The translations under genes and the position numbers were made by a program. The notes beneath the pieces were generated by a model. It searched no databases and had not been told where the DNA came from. It was given only the letters and a program-made list of their open reading frames with translations. Below are positions 27,472 through 36,077 of a stretch of 64,000 nt of DNA, piece by piece; within the stretch, counting starts at the first letter, position 1, and every line of letters starts with the position of its first letter. The DNA comes from Rouxiella aceris (GTDB lineage: Bacteria; Pseudomonadota; Gammaproteobacteria; Enterobacterales; Enterobacteriaceae): NCBI RefSeq assembly GCF_012933545.1, contig NZ_JAADJU010000008.1, positions 186,001 through 250,000 on the forward strand. Direction: 5' to 3'.

Positions 27472-28329
27472 TCACCCCATACTGTTCAATTTAGCCATGA
27501 TTTTATCGGACAGTGTCAGCTGTGCGCTGGCCAAATTCTCTTGTAAATGCTGCGGCGAAGAGGTGCCGGGGATCAGCAGAATATTGGGTGAACGCTTGAG
27601 CAGCCAGGCGAGGGCCACCTGCATTGGCGTCGCCTGTAATGAGGCCGCCACCTCGTCAAGCTGCGTTGACTGCAACGGCGAGAAACCGCCAAGCGGGAAG
27701 AAGGGAACATAGGCGATGCCCTGTTCTGCCAGTTGATCGACCAGCGCATCGTCCTGGCGGTTGGCCAGGTTATACATATTCTGAACGCAGGCCACTGCTG
27801 TCATCTTCTGGGCATCTTCTATCTGCCTGGCCGTAACATTGCTCAGGCCGATATGGCGAACCAAACCGCGTTCTTTTAGCGCGATCAGCGCCTCCAGCTG
27901 TGGCTCCAGCGATCCTTCTGATGGTTTATGGACGTCGAGCATACTGCGCAGGTTTACTACCTCCATCACTTCCAGTCCGAGATTGCGCAAGTTATCTTCC
28001 ACCGCCCGGGTCAGATCTTCAGGGCTGAAGGCCGGGTGCCAGCCGCCTTTTTCATCGCGTCTGGCGCCGACTTTGGTCACGATACACAGATTGTCGGCAT
28101 ACGGATGCAACGCTTTCTTGATCAGTCTGTTGGTTTCATGCGGCCCGTAAAAGTCGCTGGTATCGATATGGTTTACGCCGCTAGCCACAGCATCCCGCAG
28201 CACCTGAATGGCCCGCGCTTCATCTTTTACCGGGCCGAAAACACCGGGACCTGCCAGTTGCATCGCGCCGTAACCTAAACGCCCTACCTGGCGGTCGCCG
28301 AGACGATAAATCATTGAGGGTTGTGACAT
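27472..28329 (-). CDS. Aldo/keto reductase, YdbC-like
   Basis: A 285-residue TIM-barrel NADPH-dependent oxidoreductase closely resembling E. coli YdbC, which acts on pyridoxal and related aldehydes. Shared segments are RLGYGAMQLAGPGVFGP, GVNHIDTSDFYGPHETN (catalytic Tyr and Asp), LVRHIGLSNVT and RSPNILLIPGTSS. The frame starts at 28335, but AGGAG lies directly against that ATG. The next ATG (28329) has correct spacing and is preferred. It diverges from a LysR gene 95 bp away, its probable regulator. Confidence 0.9.
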   Translation of the reverse strand: MSQPSMIYRLGDRQVGRLGYGAMQLAGPGVFGPVKDEARAIQVLRDAVASGVNHIDTSDFYGPHETNRLIKKALHPYADNLCIVTKVGARRDEKGGWHPAFSPEDLTRAVEDNLRNLGLEVMEVVNLRSMLDVHKPSEGSLEPQLEALIALKERGLVRHIGLSNVTARQIEDAQKMTAVACVQNMYNLANRQDDALVDQLAEQGIAYVPFFPLGGFSPLQSTQLDEVAASLQATPMQVALAWLLKRSPNILLIPGTSSPQHLQENLASAQLTLSDKIMAKLNSMG

Positions 28330-28424
28330 GGCCATCTCCTGTGTGAGTGTTCATTGATTGTAGCGGCGTTCTTACTGTGTAACTATCCGGTGAAATCAGG
28401 ACAAACTGTACGAGGTTACGCACA

Positions 28425-29339
28425 ATGTCGATGGATATCGCTCTGCTGCATGCAGTGGTTGAAGTGGCGAAAGCCGGTGGATTTCGCGAGGCAGCGCGCA
28501 TTACCGGCAGCAATGCCTCCCGGCTGAGTGATGCGGTGCGCCGCGCCGAGCAGCAGCTTGGTATCCGCTTATTTCACCGCACTACCCGCGCCGTGGTGCT
28601 GACAGAAGCAGGCAGAGCTTTGATCGAGCGTCTGCTACCGGCAATGAATGAGGTGAATGCTGCGCTGGATGCCCTCAATCGCTATCGTAATACGCCCGGT
28701 GGTACGCTGCGCCTGAATGTGCCGGTCAGCGCCACGCGGCTGGTATTGCCGGCGCTGGTACCGGAATTTCTTCGCCGCTATCCGGATATTCAGTTGGAGA
28801 TTATCGCCGAAAGTAACGTACAGGATGTGTTTCGTGACGGCTGCGATGCCGGTATTCGTTATGACGAACGACTTGAGCAGGATATGGTTGCGATACCCAT
28901 CGGGCCGCGTCGTCAGCGCTATGCCGCTGCGGCTTCACCGGCTTATCTTGACCTTAATGGGCGGCCGCTGCACCCGCGCGAGTTGATGCAACACCGTTGT
29001 CTGCGTGGCCGCTATGCCAGCGGCATTATGCCGGACTGGGAATTTGAGCGTGATGGCGAAAACCTTAGCGTGCAGGTCAGTGGCCCGCTGGTGGTTAGCG
29101 TCGGGGGCGCGGTAGATCTGGCGGTGACAACAGCGATTGCCGGGAGCGGTATTATCTATTTGTTTGAAGAGTGGCTGCAGCCGGCGATGGCCAGCGGCCA
29201 GCTGGAAGCAATATTGCAGCCGTGGTGGTTGTCGTTTTCCGGTCCCTATCTTTACTATAACGATCGTCGCTTGATCCCTGCGCCCTTACAGGCGTTTATC
29301 GACTTTGTCCGGGAAGACAATCTCCGACTTACCCGCTAA
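28425..29339 (+). CDS. LysR-family regulator
   Basis: A 304-residue LTTR with winged HTH AGGFREAARITGSNASRLSD and AVRRAEQQLGIRLFHRTTR, and an effector domain starting PGGTLRLNVPVSA. This is the subgroup often paired with oxidoreductases (AaeR/DmlR-like architecture). It diverges from the YdbC-like reductase and probably controls it. The 95-bp gap contains GTAAC-rich sequence but no clean palindrome. Effector unknown. Confidence 0.9.
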   Translation: MSMDIALLHAVVEVAKAGGFREAARITGSNASRLSDAVRRAEQQLGIRLFHRTTRAVVLTEAGRALIERLLPAMNEVNAALDALNRYRNTPGGTLRLNVPVSATRLVLPALVPEFLRRYPDIQLEIIAESNVQDVFRDGCDAGIRYDERLEQDMVAIPIGPRRQRYAAAASPAYLDLNGRPLHPRELMQHRCLRGRYASGIMPDWEFERDGENLSVQVSGPLVVSVGGAVDLAVTTAIAGSGIIYLFEEWLQPAMASGQLEAILQPWWLSFSGPYLYYNDRRLIPAPLQAFIDFVREDNLRLTR

Positions 29340-29441
29340 GACTTGGGTAGCGACGAGGCCTTAATCTGGTTGGTATAAGCTTGCGGGGGGACAGGTTATC
29401 CTCAGCAGATCGTCAGTGATCAAATTCTTTTAAATTACATC

Positions 29442-29456
29442 TAGACGACTGGTCTA
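29442..29456. promoter_or_regulatory. NemR-type operator upstream of the TetR gene
   Basis: TAGACGACTGGTCTA, perfect 5-bp arms TAGAC/GTCTA. It resembles the E. coli NemR box (TAGACC-N4-GGTCTA). It lies 20 bp before the TetR start, and a near copy occurs before the DJ-1 gene at 30133, which argues for autoregulation. Confidence 0.65.
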
Positions 29457-29476
29457 TTATTTGATAGTTTACCTAC

Positions 29477-30082
29477 ATGACGACGACAACCCAACTCCAT
29501 AACAATGATATCCGCGAACACATCCTGGCAACCGGCCAACGTATTATGGCGGGCAAGGGATTCTCGGCTGTCGGATTGAATGAGATCCTCACTGACGCAG
29601 GTGTGCCAAAAGGGTCGTTCTATCACTATTTTGCTTCCAAAGAAGCCTTTGGTGTGGCGATGCTGGCACGCTATTTTGCCGACTATCTGGCAGAACTCGA
29701 TAGCACGCTGAGTCAGCCGGGTCTCAATATGGCGCAACGACTGATGAATTACTGGCAGCAATGGCAAGCATCGCAGTCGTTTTTTGACTGTCAGGGCAAG
29801 TGCCTGGCGGTGAAACTGGGGGCTGAAGTGGCCGACCTTTCTGACAGTATGCGTCTGACGTTAAAATCAGGCACGTCAGGGATAATATCGCGGCTGGCGC
29901 AGGCATTAGCCGCAGGGGTGGCTGAAGGTTCTCTGGTTATTGATGATGAACCCGGCAAAGTGGCCGAAAGTCTTTATCAGCTGTGGCTTGGCGCAAGCGT
30001 TATGGTCAAGATTGTACGCACTACCGACCCGTTTGATTCGGCAATGCGCATGACCCGGCAAGTTATTCATCTCTCTCCTTAG
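29477..30082 (+). CDS. TetR-family regulator, AcuR/NemR-like
   Basis: A 201-residue repressor. The N-terminal HTH is ILATGQRIMAGKGFSAVGL then GVPKGSFYHYFASKEAFG, a form typical of NemR and AcuR. The C-terminal domain contains CQGKCLAVKLGAEVADLS; its paired Cys (about residues 98 and 102) recall the redox or electrophile-sensing cysteines of NemR-like regulators. It precedes the DJ-1/PfpI gene by 95 bp, and both have matching 15-bp operators. Likely senses reactive electrophiles or aldehydes. Confidence 0.88.
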   Translation: MTTTTQLHNNDIREHILATGQRIMAGKGFSAVGLNEILTDAGVPKGSFYHYFASKEAFGVAMLARYFADYLAELDSTLSQPGLNMAQRLMNYWQQWQASQSFFDCQGKCLAVKLGAEVADLSDSMRLTLKSGTSGIISRLAQALAAGVAEGSLVIDDEPGKVAESLYQLWLGASVMVKIVRTTDPFDSAMRMTRQVIHLSP

Positions 30083-30132
30083 GGGGGAGGGATAGAGAGC
30101 ACAAACGAAATCGCTTTTTTTTATCCGGTAAC

Positions 30133-30147
30133 TATACGACCGGTCTA
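30133..30147. promoter_or_regulatory. NemR-type operator upstream of the DJ-1 gene
   Basis: TATACGACCGGTCTA matches the upstream site at 29442 in 13 of 15 positions with identical spacing. It is 31 bp before the DJ-1 start, so the DJ-1 gene probably has its own promoter repressed by the same TetR protein. Confidence 0.6.
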
Positions 30148-30177
30148 ATCCAAAACCTGCAATACTGGAGATGTAAT

Positions 30178-30858
30178 ATGAAAATTCTTATGGTTCTGAC
30201 CTCACATGACAAACTGGGCAATACCGGACATAAAACAGGCTTCTGGCTGGAAGAGCTGGCAGCACCTTATTACGTCTTCAAGGATGCTGGTGCGGAGATC
30301 ACCCTGGCTTCACCGCAAGGCGGCAACCCGCCATTAGATCCAAAAAGCAATGAGCCTGATTTTCAAACCGAGCAGACTCACCGCTTTGAGGCAGATTCTG
30401 CGGCCATGGCCCAACTGGCGTCGACTGTCCGTCTCGACAGCGTCTCGCAAGCTGATTACGATGCTGTTTTTTATCCGGGCGGTCACGGCCCACTATGGGA
30501 TCTGGCAGAAGATAAGCACTCAATCGCGCTGATCGAAGCATTTCTGGCCGCAAACAAAGAGGTTGCCTTTGTCTGTCATGCACCAGGCGTACTTCGCCAT
30601 GTAAAAACACCGGCAGGCAAACCGCTGGTGGAAGGCAAAAAAGTGACCGGCTTTACCAATACAGAAGAGGAAGCGGTAGGTCTGACTGAGATTGTTCCTT
30701 TCCTGGTTGAAGACGAGCTGATTGCCAAGGGCGGTATTTATTCCAAAGGCGCTGACTGGAGTTCTTATGTGGTCAGTGATGGTCTGTTGATCACCGGGCA
30801 AAATCCAATGTCCTCAACGGCGACGGCAGAACAGCTGATTAAGCAACTGGCGGAATAA
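30178..30858 (+). CDS. DJ-1/PfpI-family protein (class I glutamine amidotransferase-like)
   Basis: A 226-residue protein of the Hsp31-like branch (glyoxalase III or deglycase-type enzymes acting on methylglyoxal or its adducts). The nucleophile elbow AFVCHAPGVL places C133 next to H134, with a Glu at 25/26 (WLEE) and YPGGHGPLWDL as the family motif. Length matches the Hsp31-like group. GGAGATGTAAT precedes the ATG. Control by the upstream electrophile-type TetR regulator supports a detoxification role. Exact activity not determined. Confidence 0.88.
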   Translation: MKILMVLTSHDKLGNTGHKTGFWLEELAAPYYVFKDAGAEITLASPQGGNPPLDPKSNEPDFQTEQTHRFEADSAAMAQLASTVRLDSVSQADYDAVFYPGGHGPLWDLAEDKHSIALIEAFLAANKEVAFVCHAPGVLRHVKTPAGKPLVEGKKVTGFTNTEEEAVGLTEIVPFLVEDELIAKGGIYSKGADWSSYVVSDGLLITGQNPMSSTATAEQLIKQLAE

Positions 30859-30880
30859 TCGATACCCATTCTATTTATAA

Positions 30881-30907
30881 TTTTACCGCCCTTTCAGGGC
30901 GGTAAAA
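30881..30907. terminator. Rho-independent terminator after the DJ-1 gene
   Basis: A perfect 12-bp stem TTTTACCGCCCT/AGGGCGGTAAAA with loop TTC, 22 bp past the stop. The flanks are AT-rich; the + strand side ends in AAAA rather than T, so the minus-strand T-run is stronger. Confidence 0.7.
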
Positions 30908-31055
30908 CTGCTTCATAAACATACTAAAGGGGAAGTTATAATGCGTTTGCATTGTAGTATGGGCAGGCGAGGTCAACCCATAACCTTACGGATGGATAAC
31001 CCGTGAGGACTGGAGAATAAAATAGGGTTACTTTAAATATTGCGGACGTTCTTTA

Positions 31056-31196
31056 CGTGCCGAGTCTCGGCTCACTGAACGTAGCCAGACCATGATCCCC
31101 GCATCAATTCGTGATGCACTGCATCTGAAACCAAGGGGAAATATAGTTTATTCCCTGTTGCCCGGTGGGCAGGTGATTTTGTCGAGCAACTACTGA
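31056..31196 (+). pseudogene. Remnant of PrlF-type antitoxin
   Basis: A frame ending at TGA 31194-31196 encodes RAESRLTERSQTMIPASIRD, then ALHLKPRGNIVYSLLPGGQVI in continuation. This matches the AbrB-fold core of E. coli PrlF (ESKVTIRGQTTIPAPVREAL, LPGGQV). The frame opens at 31026 right after a TAG, has no start at a sensible place, and stops soon after the core, so the C-terminal half is lost. It is directly followed by remains of the cognate toxin YhaV. Confidence 0.75.
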
Positions 31197-31204
31197 AGCT
31201 GTGA

Positions 31205-31497
31205 CAAGAAGTAGATTCACTTAAAACGTCAAATCAGGACGACTACATTAACAAGCGGCCAGCGAAGCTGTTAGCTGCTATCAGCCAAGTTATTGAGCGC
31301 ATAGCTTTAGACCCGCTTGGGGCACATTTCCTACGGGGAAATACGCCAGGCGCTGAAAATAAGCACTGGTTCCGTGCAAAATTTTTACCGCAATACCGTT
31401 TATTCTTTCGTTACAGCAATCAATACAAAACGATTGTGTTGCCTGGGTCAACGACGAAAATAACACCCAGCCTCCCGTCTCCAGGACGCTGGGATAA
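31205..31497 (+). pseudogene. Remnant of YhaV-type toxin (frameshifted)
   Basis: After a TGA at 31202, the frame encodes QEVDSLKTSNQDDYINKRPA, then KLLAAISQVIERIALDP and HWFRAKFLPQYRLFFRYSNQ. This matches E. coli YhaV (KAATKLLAVVHKVIEEH, RVKFGAGRYRLFFRYS). Near 31440 the match jumps frame to WVNDENNTQ (YhaV WMNDENTLR) and ends at TAA 31495-31497. Start and N-terminus are missing. The toxin RNase is certainly inactive. Confidence 0.75.
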
Positions 31498-31503
31498 TCT
31501 CTG

Positions 31504-32622
31504 CTAATAACGCACGCGGATCGGGTCCTTGACGGCGTGTAAGGTCAGCAGGCGCTGCAACGCTGAGATAGCGGTATCGGTCAGTTCATGACCTTTGGTC
31601 AATACCATCAAACCATTGCTGGTGCGGATATCCTCCTCCAACACCCAACCCGGAAGCAATTCGCCGATATGTACACTGCGCACAACGGCGACATTAGAAC
31701 GGAAATCAGCCAGCGCTTTGATAATGTGCTCAGGGATCGGCGGTTTTACTGCGCGCAGGACGTCCCAGGCATTGCTCAGACTCCGTCCCCGTGAGGCATG
31801 GCGCTCGAGTTCAAGGGCTGCCCGCAGCAGATGGGCACCGCGGATCACCGTGATCGGAGCATCAGAGGGTGCCACCGTAGCCTGGTGACGAATAATCTCG
31901 GCCACTAACTCAAGGCGCGGGATGCGTGCCACCAAATTGCTGCCGACATCGGGATGATCCTGGAGAAGTTTTTTCTCTTCATCCGAGAGTTTTCGCTGCG
32001 CGGCATCGGCCTGCACCACGTCGGCGGGAATACCTACACAGCCGATTTGGCTTAACGAGGCGGCAATAGTGTATATCCATTCATCCGGCCACTTTAGTTC
32101 TGGCATGGCGTGGATAACACAGGATTGGGCGAAAGCCGAGCGCTGAAAAGCCCATGGTGCCACCATCGCCAGCATCTCGGTCAGCGTTTGCACCGACGCA
32201 GTCAGGGTGGTAGCCAGCAATTCCTTTTCCGCACAGATCAGGCGGTGCTGATTGACGGCGTCGTTAAGCGCCGCAACCAGTTCTTCCTTGGGGCAAGGTT
32301 TACAGAGATAGCGGAAGATGGCTCCCTTATTGATGGCGGCAATGGAGGATTCCAGATCGGCCTGCCCGGTGAGAAGCACGCGCACACTGTCGGGGGCGAT
32401 CTCCCGCACTTTCGACAGAAAGGTGGCACCATCCATGCCCGGCATACGCATATCGGACATGATCACGGCAAAAGGTTTGCCCCAGCGGACGGCATCGAGG
32501 CCGGCTTCACCACTGGGAGCAACCACGACGTCGAAATCACCAAAGAGATTGCGCTCCATTGCGGCGAGCACATTGGGTTCATCATCTACACATAACACCC
32601 GAGGTAAGGCAGTTTCAGTCAT
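31504..32622 (-). CDS. Response regulator with degenerate HD-GYP output domain
   Basis: A 372-residue cytosolic protein. The receiver covers about residues 8-125, with phospho-acceptor D57 in VIMSDMRMPGMDG. The C-terminal part follows the RpfG/HD-GYP pattern, but where active enzymes read HDIGKIGIPD this one has LSQIGCVGIPAD. The HHE..GxGYP motif is absent (IIRHQATVAPSD). It is therefore unlikely to hydrolyse c-di-GMP and may act by binding a partner, as the degenerate HD-GYP protein HnoD does. The ATG at 32622 has AGGA upstream and overlaps the preceding gene by 8 bp. Last gene of a four-gene operon. Confidence 0.88.
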   Translation of the reverse strand: MTETALPRVLCVDDEPNVLAAMERNLFGDFDVVVAPSGEAGLDAVRWGKPFAVIMSDMRMPGMDGATFLSKVREIAPDSVRVLLTGQADLESSIAAINKGAIFRYLCKPCPKEELVAALNDAVNQHRLICAEKELLATTLTASVQTLTEMLAMVAPWAFQRSAFAQSCVIHAMPELKWPDEWIYTIAASLSQIGCVGIPADVVQADAAQRKLSDEEKKLLQDHPDVGSNLVARIPRLELVAEIIRHQATVAPSDAPITVIRGAHLLRAALELERHASRGRSLSNAWDVLRAVKPPIPEHIIKALADFRSNVAVVRSVHIGELLPGWVLEEDIRTSNGLMVLTKGHELTDTAISALQRLLTLHAVKDPIRVRY

Positions 32623-33712
32623 CAAGATTTTCCTGCGTATGGGCGAGCATATTCTGCCATTGAGGCAGTTTATTCAGCACACCAGTTTTTTCCAGGTAGT
32701 CCAAATCGAGGACACCGTGATTGGCGAGCGCGACCGCGACATGTACGGTACCGGTCGCGCCAAAGTCTTTATCTGCACTAAGGGATGGTTGCATATGACG
32801 CGCCACGGCTTCGACGATATCCATAGGCAAACCCCATAAGGCGAGCAGGTAGGCGCTCACTGCGGCTTGCAGCGACGTTTCGCCGAGAACTGTCACTTCT
32901 TCGATGTCGGCCTGCCTTAGTTCGGGGATTAGCAGTGCAATTTTTGCCAGTAGCGCGGCGGTGGGTTCCAGCCCCTGATGACCGGAAATGCGAGCCGCCA
33001 GGGTAGAAGCCAGCAGGGCGCTACGTTGTAATCGGTCGACATAAGGGTCGGTCTTGGCGTCGGCAAACACTTGAGAAGCCAGAACCAGCAGCTTTACCTG
33101 TTCCAGTCCCAGGTGGGTGATGGCATTACCGATATCATGAATCAGCGTACCTCTGGCGAAATAGGCCGAATTGGCAAGCTGCATAATTTTGGCGCTTAGT
33201 GCCGGATCGCTGCCTATAAGCTCGGCAATCTGTCGGATATCACTGCCGGGATTGGCCAGCTGCCGGCATACTTCGCTGAACACTTTTGGCGCGGCAGGCA
33301 GTCGGCTGGTACGGCCCACGGCCCCGACCACGGCGGGATCCTGGAACATATCACGCAGAGCCAGCGCGCTGGCTACCATGGTTAGCAGCGTCGAGCTGTC
33401 ACAGGGTTTGGCAACAAAGCGGTGAGCCACGTCCACCATTCGCAGGGTGGCGCTCGGCTCTGAGTAGCCGGACAGGATGATACGTATGGTGGCCGGCCAG
33501 CGGTTGCGTACTTGCGTCAGCAATTCAGCGCCATCCATAAAGGGCATGCGCATATCAGAGACCACCACGTCGGCTGGCAATTCCTCCAGCATCATAAGGG
33601 CTTCGTGGCCACTATTGGCAAAGCGACATTCCCAATCGCTCTCTTGCATCATGACCGCCCGCTCAATTCCGGAGAGCACCCGACTTTCGTCATCGACGAA
33701 CATCACTTGCAT
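32615..33712 (-). CDS. Response regulator with HDOD output domain
   Basis: A 365-residue protein: receiver at about 1-120 with acceptor D53 (VVVSDMRMPFMDG), then an HDOD domain at about 130-330 (LPAAPKVFSEVCRQLAN, IGSDPALSAKIMQLANSAYF, IGNAITHLGLEQVKLLVLA). HDOD is a catalytically inactive relative of HD phosphohydrolases, found in signalling proteins, often linked to motility, biofilm or c-di-GMP circuits. Its start overlaps the kinase stop by 10 bp, and its stop overlaps the next regulator, so translation is coupled. Output mechanism unknown. Confidence 0.92.
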   Translation of the reverse strand: MQVMFVDDESRVLSGIERAVMMQESDWECRFANSGHEALMMLEELPADVVVSDMRMPFMDGAELLTQVRNRWPATIRIILSGYSEPSATLRMVDVAHRFVAKPCDSSTLLTMVASALALRDMFQDPAVVGAVGRTSRLPAAPKVFSEVCRQLANPGSDIRQIAELIGSDPALSAKIMQLANSAYFARGTLIHDIGNAITHLGLEQVKLLVLASQVFADAKTDPYVDRLQRSALLASTLAARISGHQGLEPTAALLAKIALLIPELRQADIEEVTVLGETSLQAAVSAYLLALWGLPMDIVEAVARHMQPSLSADKDFGATGTVHVAVALANHGVLDLDYLEKTGVLNKLPQWQNMLAHTQENLDD

Positions 33713-34803
33713 ACAGGGGATTCCTCTTTTTCGCAGCGAAGCGGCAACTGCAGAATGAAAGTCGTACCCACGCCTACTTCAGATTCACAACGGATGCGGC
33801 CTTTATGTTTGTCCACCACGGTTGAATAGACAATGGCGAGCCCTTGTCCCGTGCCTTTACCGACGGCTTTGGTGGTGAAGAAGGGATCGAAAATACGGCT
33901 GCGGATCGCCACCGGGATACCGCCGCCATCATCTTTGACGCGGATCTCCATATACTCGCCGTTGCGCATTACAGATACGATAATGCTGCCTTTCTCTTTG
34001 ACTCCTTCCTGGATGGTATCGGCGATAGCGTGGGCGGCGTTCACCACCAGGTTGAGAATGGCTTGGCCAATCATATCGCGCAGACAGGGCAGCAGCGGTA
34101 AGTCGTCCTCGAAGTCTGTCTCAAGTTCTGATACGTATTTCCATTCGTTACGGGCAACGGTTACCGTGGTATTGATCACCTCACGCACGTCCACCAATTC
34201 CTTTTCGTCTTTGGAGGGGTGCGAGAATTCTTTCATGGCAGAAACGATTTTGGCAATATGGCCAAGACCCTCCAGTGACTCGTCCAGGGCGCTGGGGATC
34301 TGGCGGCGCAGGAAAGCCATTTTAGTGCGCTTGAGCAGCGCCTCGAATTCTGCCACGGTTGGCTCATCGGCCATTTTTTCCTGCGCGGCAGCGGACATCG
34401 CCATCGCCGAGTCCAACAGGCTAAGCAGAGCGATGGTAGCCGTTTTAACGAAACCCACATTGTCCGAGACGTATTGGGTTGGCGTATTTATCTCGTGGGC
34501 AATGCCGGCAGCGAGTTGGCCGATGGACTCCATCTTTTGCGCCTGCAGCAGCTGTACCTGAGTGAGACGTAGCTCGGCCAGGGCTTTTTCCAATTCATGC
34601 CGCTCGTTTTCCAACTCCAGGGTCTTGCGCACCACCACCTGCTCCAGACCGACATTTTGCTCGAGGATGGCAAAAGGCGTGGTGCTGCTGTGCCTCGCCT
34701 CTTGTGCAATGCGGCGCTTGAGTACATCGATGGTCTTGTCCCGCGCGGCGAGCTTGCGCTGATATTCGGCAGCGGTCAGTGCAGCAAAGGCTTCTTCAGT
34801 CAA
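33703..34803 (-). CDS. Soluble histidine kinase paired with the FIST protein
   Basis: A 366-residue cytosolic kinase without membrane segments or PAS domain. The N-terminal ~90 residues are a charged coiled-coil ([30 protein letters not shown]). The dimerisation/phosphorylation helix has H103 in [16 protein letters not shown], with a long insertion before the ATPase domain. The ATPase has an N-box ([13 protein letters not shown]), G1 (DDGGGIP) and G2 ([10 protein letters not shown]). A TTG at 34803 with GGAGG upstream is the best start; a TTG at 34818 is also possible and would overlap the FIST gene. Its input must come from a partner protein, most likely the FIST protein just upstream. Confidence 0.92.
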   Translation of the reverse strand: MTEEAFAALTAAEYQRKLAARDKTIDVLKRRIAQEARHSSTTPFAILEQNVGLEQVVVRKTLELENERHELEKALAELRLTQVQLLQAQKMESIGQLAAGIAHEINTPTQYVSDNVGFVKTATIALLSLLDSAMAMSAAAQEKMADEPTVAEFEALLKRTKMAFLRRQIPSALDESLEGLGHIAKIVSAMKEFSHPSKDEKELVDVREVINTTVTVARNEWKYVSELETDFEDDLPLLPCLRDMIGQAILNLVVNAAHAIADTIQEGVKEKGSIIVSVMRNGEYMEIRVKDDGGGIPVAIRSRIFDPFFTTKAVGKGTGQGLAIVYSTVVDKHKGRIRCESEVGVGTTFILQLPLRCEKEESPVCK

Positions 34804-34807
34804 TATT

Positions 34808-35920
34808 CTATCCTCCAATGGCGATGCCTGTGAATGTCTGGTTCACGTGCAATCCGTTATATTGTTCGCCGTAGGTAGAAAAGCCCACCACCCGGTTCTG
34901 CACCATGATATCGCCGATCTGCTGCTCGAGTCCTTCTTGTTCGAACTGGAGACGACGCAAAATGCAATCGCAGCCAAGAATGACCGCGGGTTGCGGAATC
35001 GTCTCGCGGACCCGGACAAAGGCCTGCTCGAAGGTTTGCACCGGGTCCTTGGCTTTGCCGATAGCCACGATCAGCCCCGCCTCTATGGCGCAGTAGCAGG
35101 TGAGAGAGAGGTCCGGATTCCATTTCAGGATCGAACGGATATAGGGCTCATCGCCGAAAGAGAGCACCAGCGGATTGCGCGAGAATACTGTTGGTGTCAA
35201 TTCCTGCACGCTGATACCCAGGGCATCGGCGTAAACCTGAGCAGCGGGTTCGCCGTTGATCTCGAGGATAAGTCGCTTCTCGGGATCGGCCTCGGTGATC
35301 ACCAGCTCTACCTCACTGGCTTCGAAATGCTGCACCTTAAAGATGGTGACCGGTGCACTGGTTTCGATAACGGCGAATATGGCGGCGTCGGAAACAAACT
35401 GCCCATCGCCGTTATAGACGTAAGTTTTCTCGAAACGCAGATCATCACCAGCGGACCCGCCGACAATCGGAACGTTACCAATCTGCTGATAGAGGTTGGC
35501 AATAAGGCGTTCTTCGGCCATAGACAGGCCGTCAACCAGCAACAGACCAAAACGCTGCAGATTCGGCCTCGCCTCGGTATCATGGCGCAGCTTTTCGGCG
35601 ATGTCGGCCACGGTTGCGGCGTAGTTCATCAATGGCTGGATCATAAAGGAGCGGGTGCGAAAGTTTGTACCCAGTCCGAGCCCGAGGATCCCCGAGTGCT
35701 GGAAGCCTTGTTTGCCAATCTGGCCAGAGGAGGTGCAACCAATACATTGACAGGAGAATACGTTTTTTAACTCCCGACCCAGTACCTCCAGATCGTAGTC
35801 CGGTGAACAGAAGAAAATAATAGTCTCTATGCCTTCCATGTCGAGCTGGCTGGCAAATTCTGCGACGGCCTGGCCAGGGTCCGGCGACTCACTGCTGGCA
35901 TATTTGAGTTGGGTATTCAC
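34808..35920 (-). CDS. FIST-domain sensory protein (NosP-like)
   Basis: A 370-residue soluble protein: FIST_N (about 25-215; SCQCIGCTSSGQIGKQGF, GLLLVDGLSMAEERLI, VGGSAGDD) and FIST_C (about 220-365; EINGEPAAQVYADALGI, ending NGLHVNQTFTGIAIGG). FIST proteins bind small ligands. Those encoded with a histidine kinase include NosP, a heme-based nitric oxide sensor that inhibits its partner kinase NahK in Pseudomonas and others. Heme binding cannot be seen in the sequence. Start is GTG at 35920 with AGGAG eight bases upstream. First gene of the operon. Confidence 0.92.
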   Translation of the reverse strand: MNTQLKYASSESPDPGQAVAEFASQLDMEGIETIIFFCSPDYDLEVLGRELKNVFSCQCIGCTSSGQIGKQGFQHSGILGLGLGTNFRTRSFMIQPLMNYAATVADIAEKLRHDTEARPNLQRFGLLLVDGLSMAEERLIANLYQQIGNVPIVGGSAGDDLRFEKTYVYNGDGQFVSDAAIFAVIETSAPVTIFKVQHFEASEVELVITEADPEKRLILEINGEPAAQVYADALGISVQELTPTVFSRNPLVLSFGDEPYIRSILKWNPDLSLTCYCAIEAGLIVAIGKAKDPVQTFEQAFVRVRETIPQPAVILGCDCILRRLQFEQEGLEQQIGDIMVQNRVVGFSTYGEQYNGLHVNQTFTGIAIGG

Positions 35921-36077
35921 GACGAATTCTCCTGATTGTAATTATAAGTAGAAAGCTTCGCCTGCGAGCCTGCGTTCGATCTCTTGATCATTCTTTAAGC
36001 GATCGTGATGCAGATACATCAGGGGTTTGTTGCACAGATAGTAAAGATCTAGCATTTTATCTTATGTATTTTCCGGG
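35921..36077. other. Promoter region of the FIST-kinase operon
   Basis: 157 bp between the FIST start and the stop of the upstream DUF1338 gene. It is AT-rich at 35935-35955 and 36035-36060. The sequence CGATCGTGATGCAGATACATC lies between, with no convincing NsrR, NorR or FNR site found by eye. It probably holds the only promoter of the four-gene operon. Confidence 0.4.

Noticed and set aside
34847-35770. 307-residue open frame on the plus strand
   Set aside because: Antisense shadow of the FIST gene; Gly/Asp/His-rich with no recognisable domain.
31504-35920. Complete H-NOX/HnoK system
   Set aside because: No H-NOX domain protein is encoded; the sensor is a FIST protein, so only a functional analogy is claimed.
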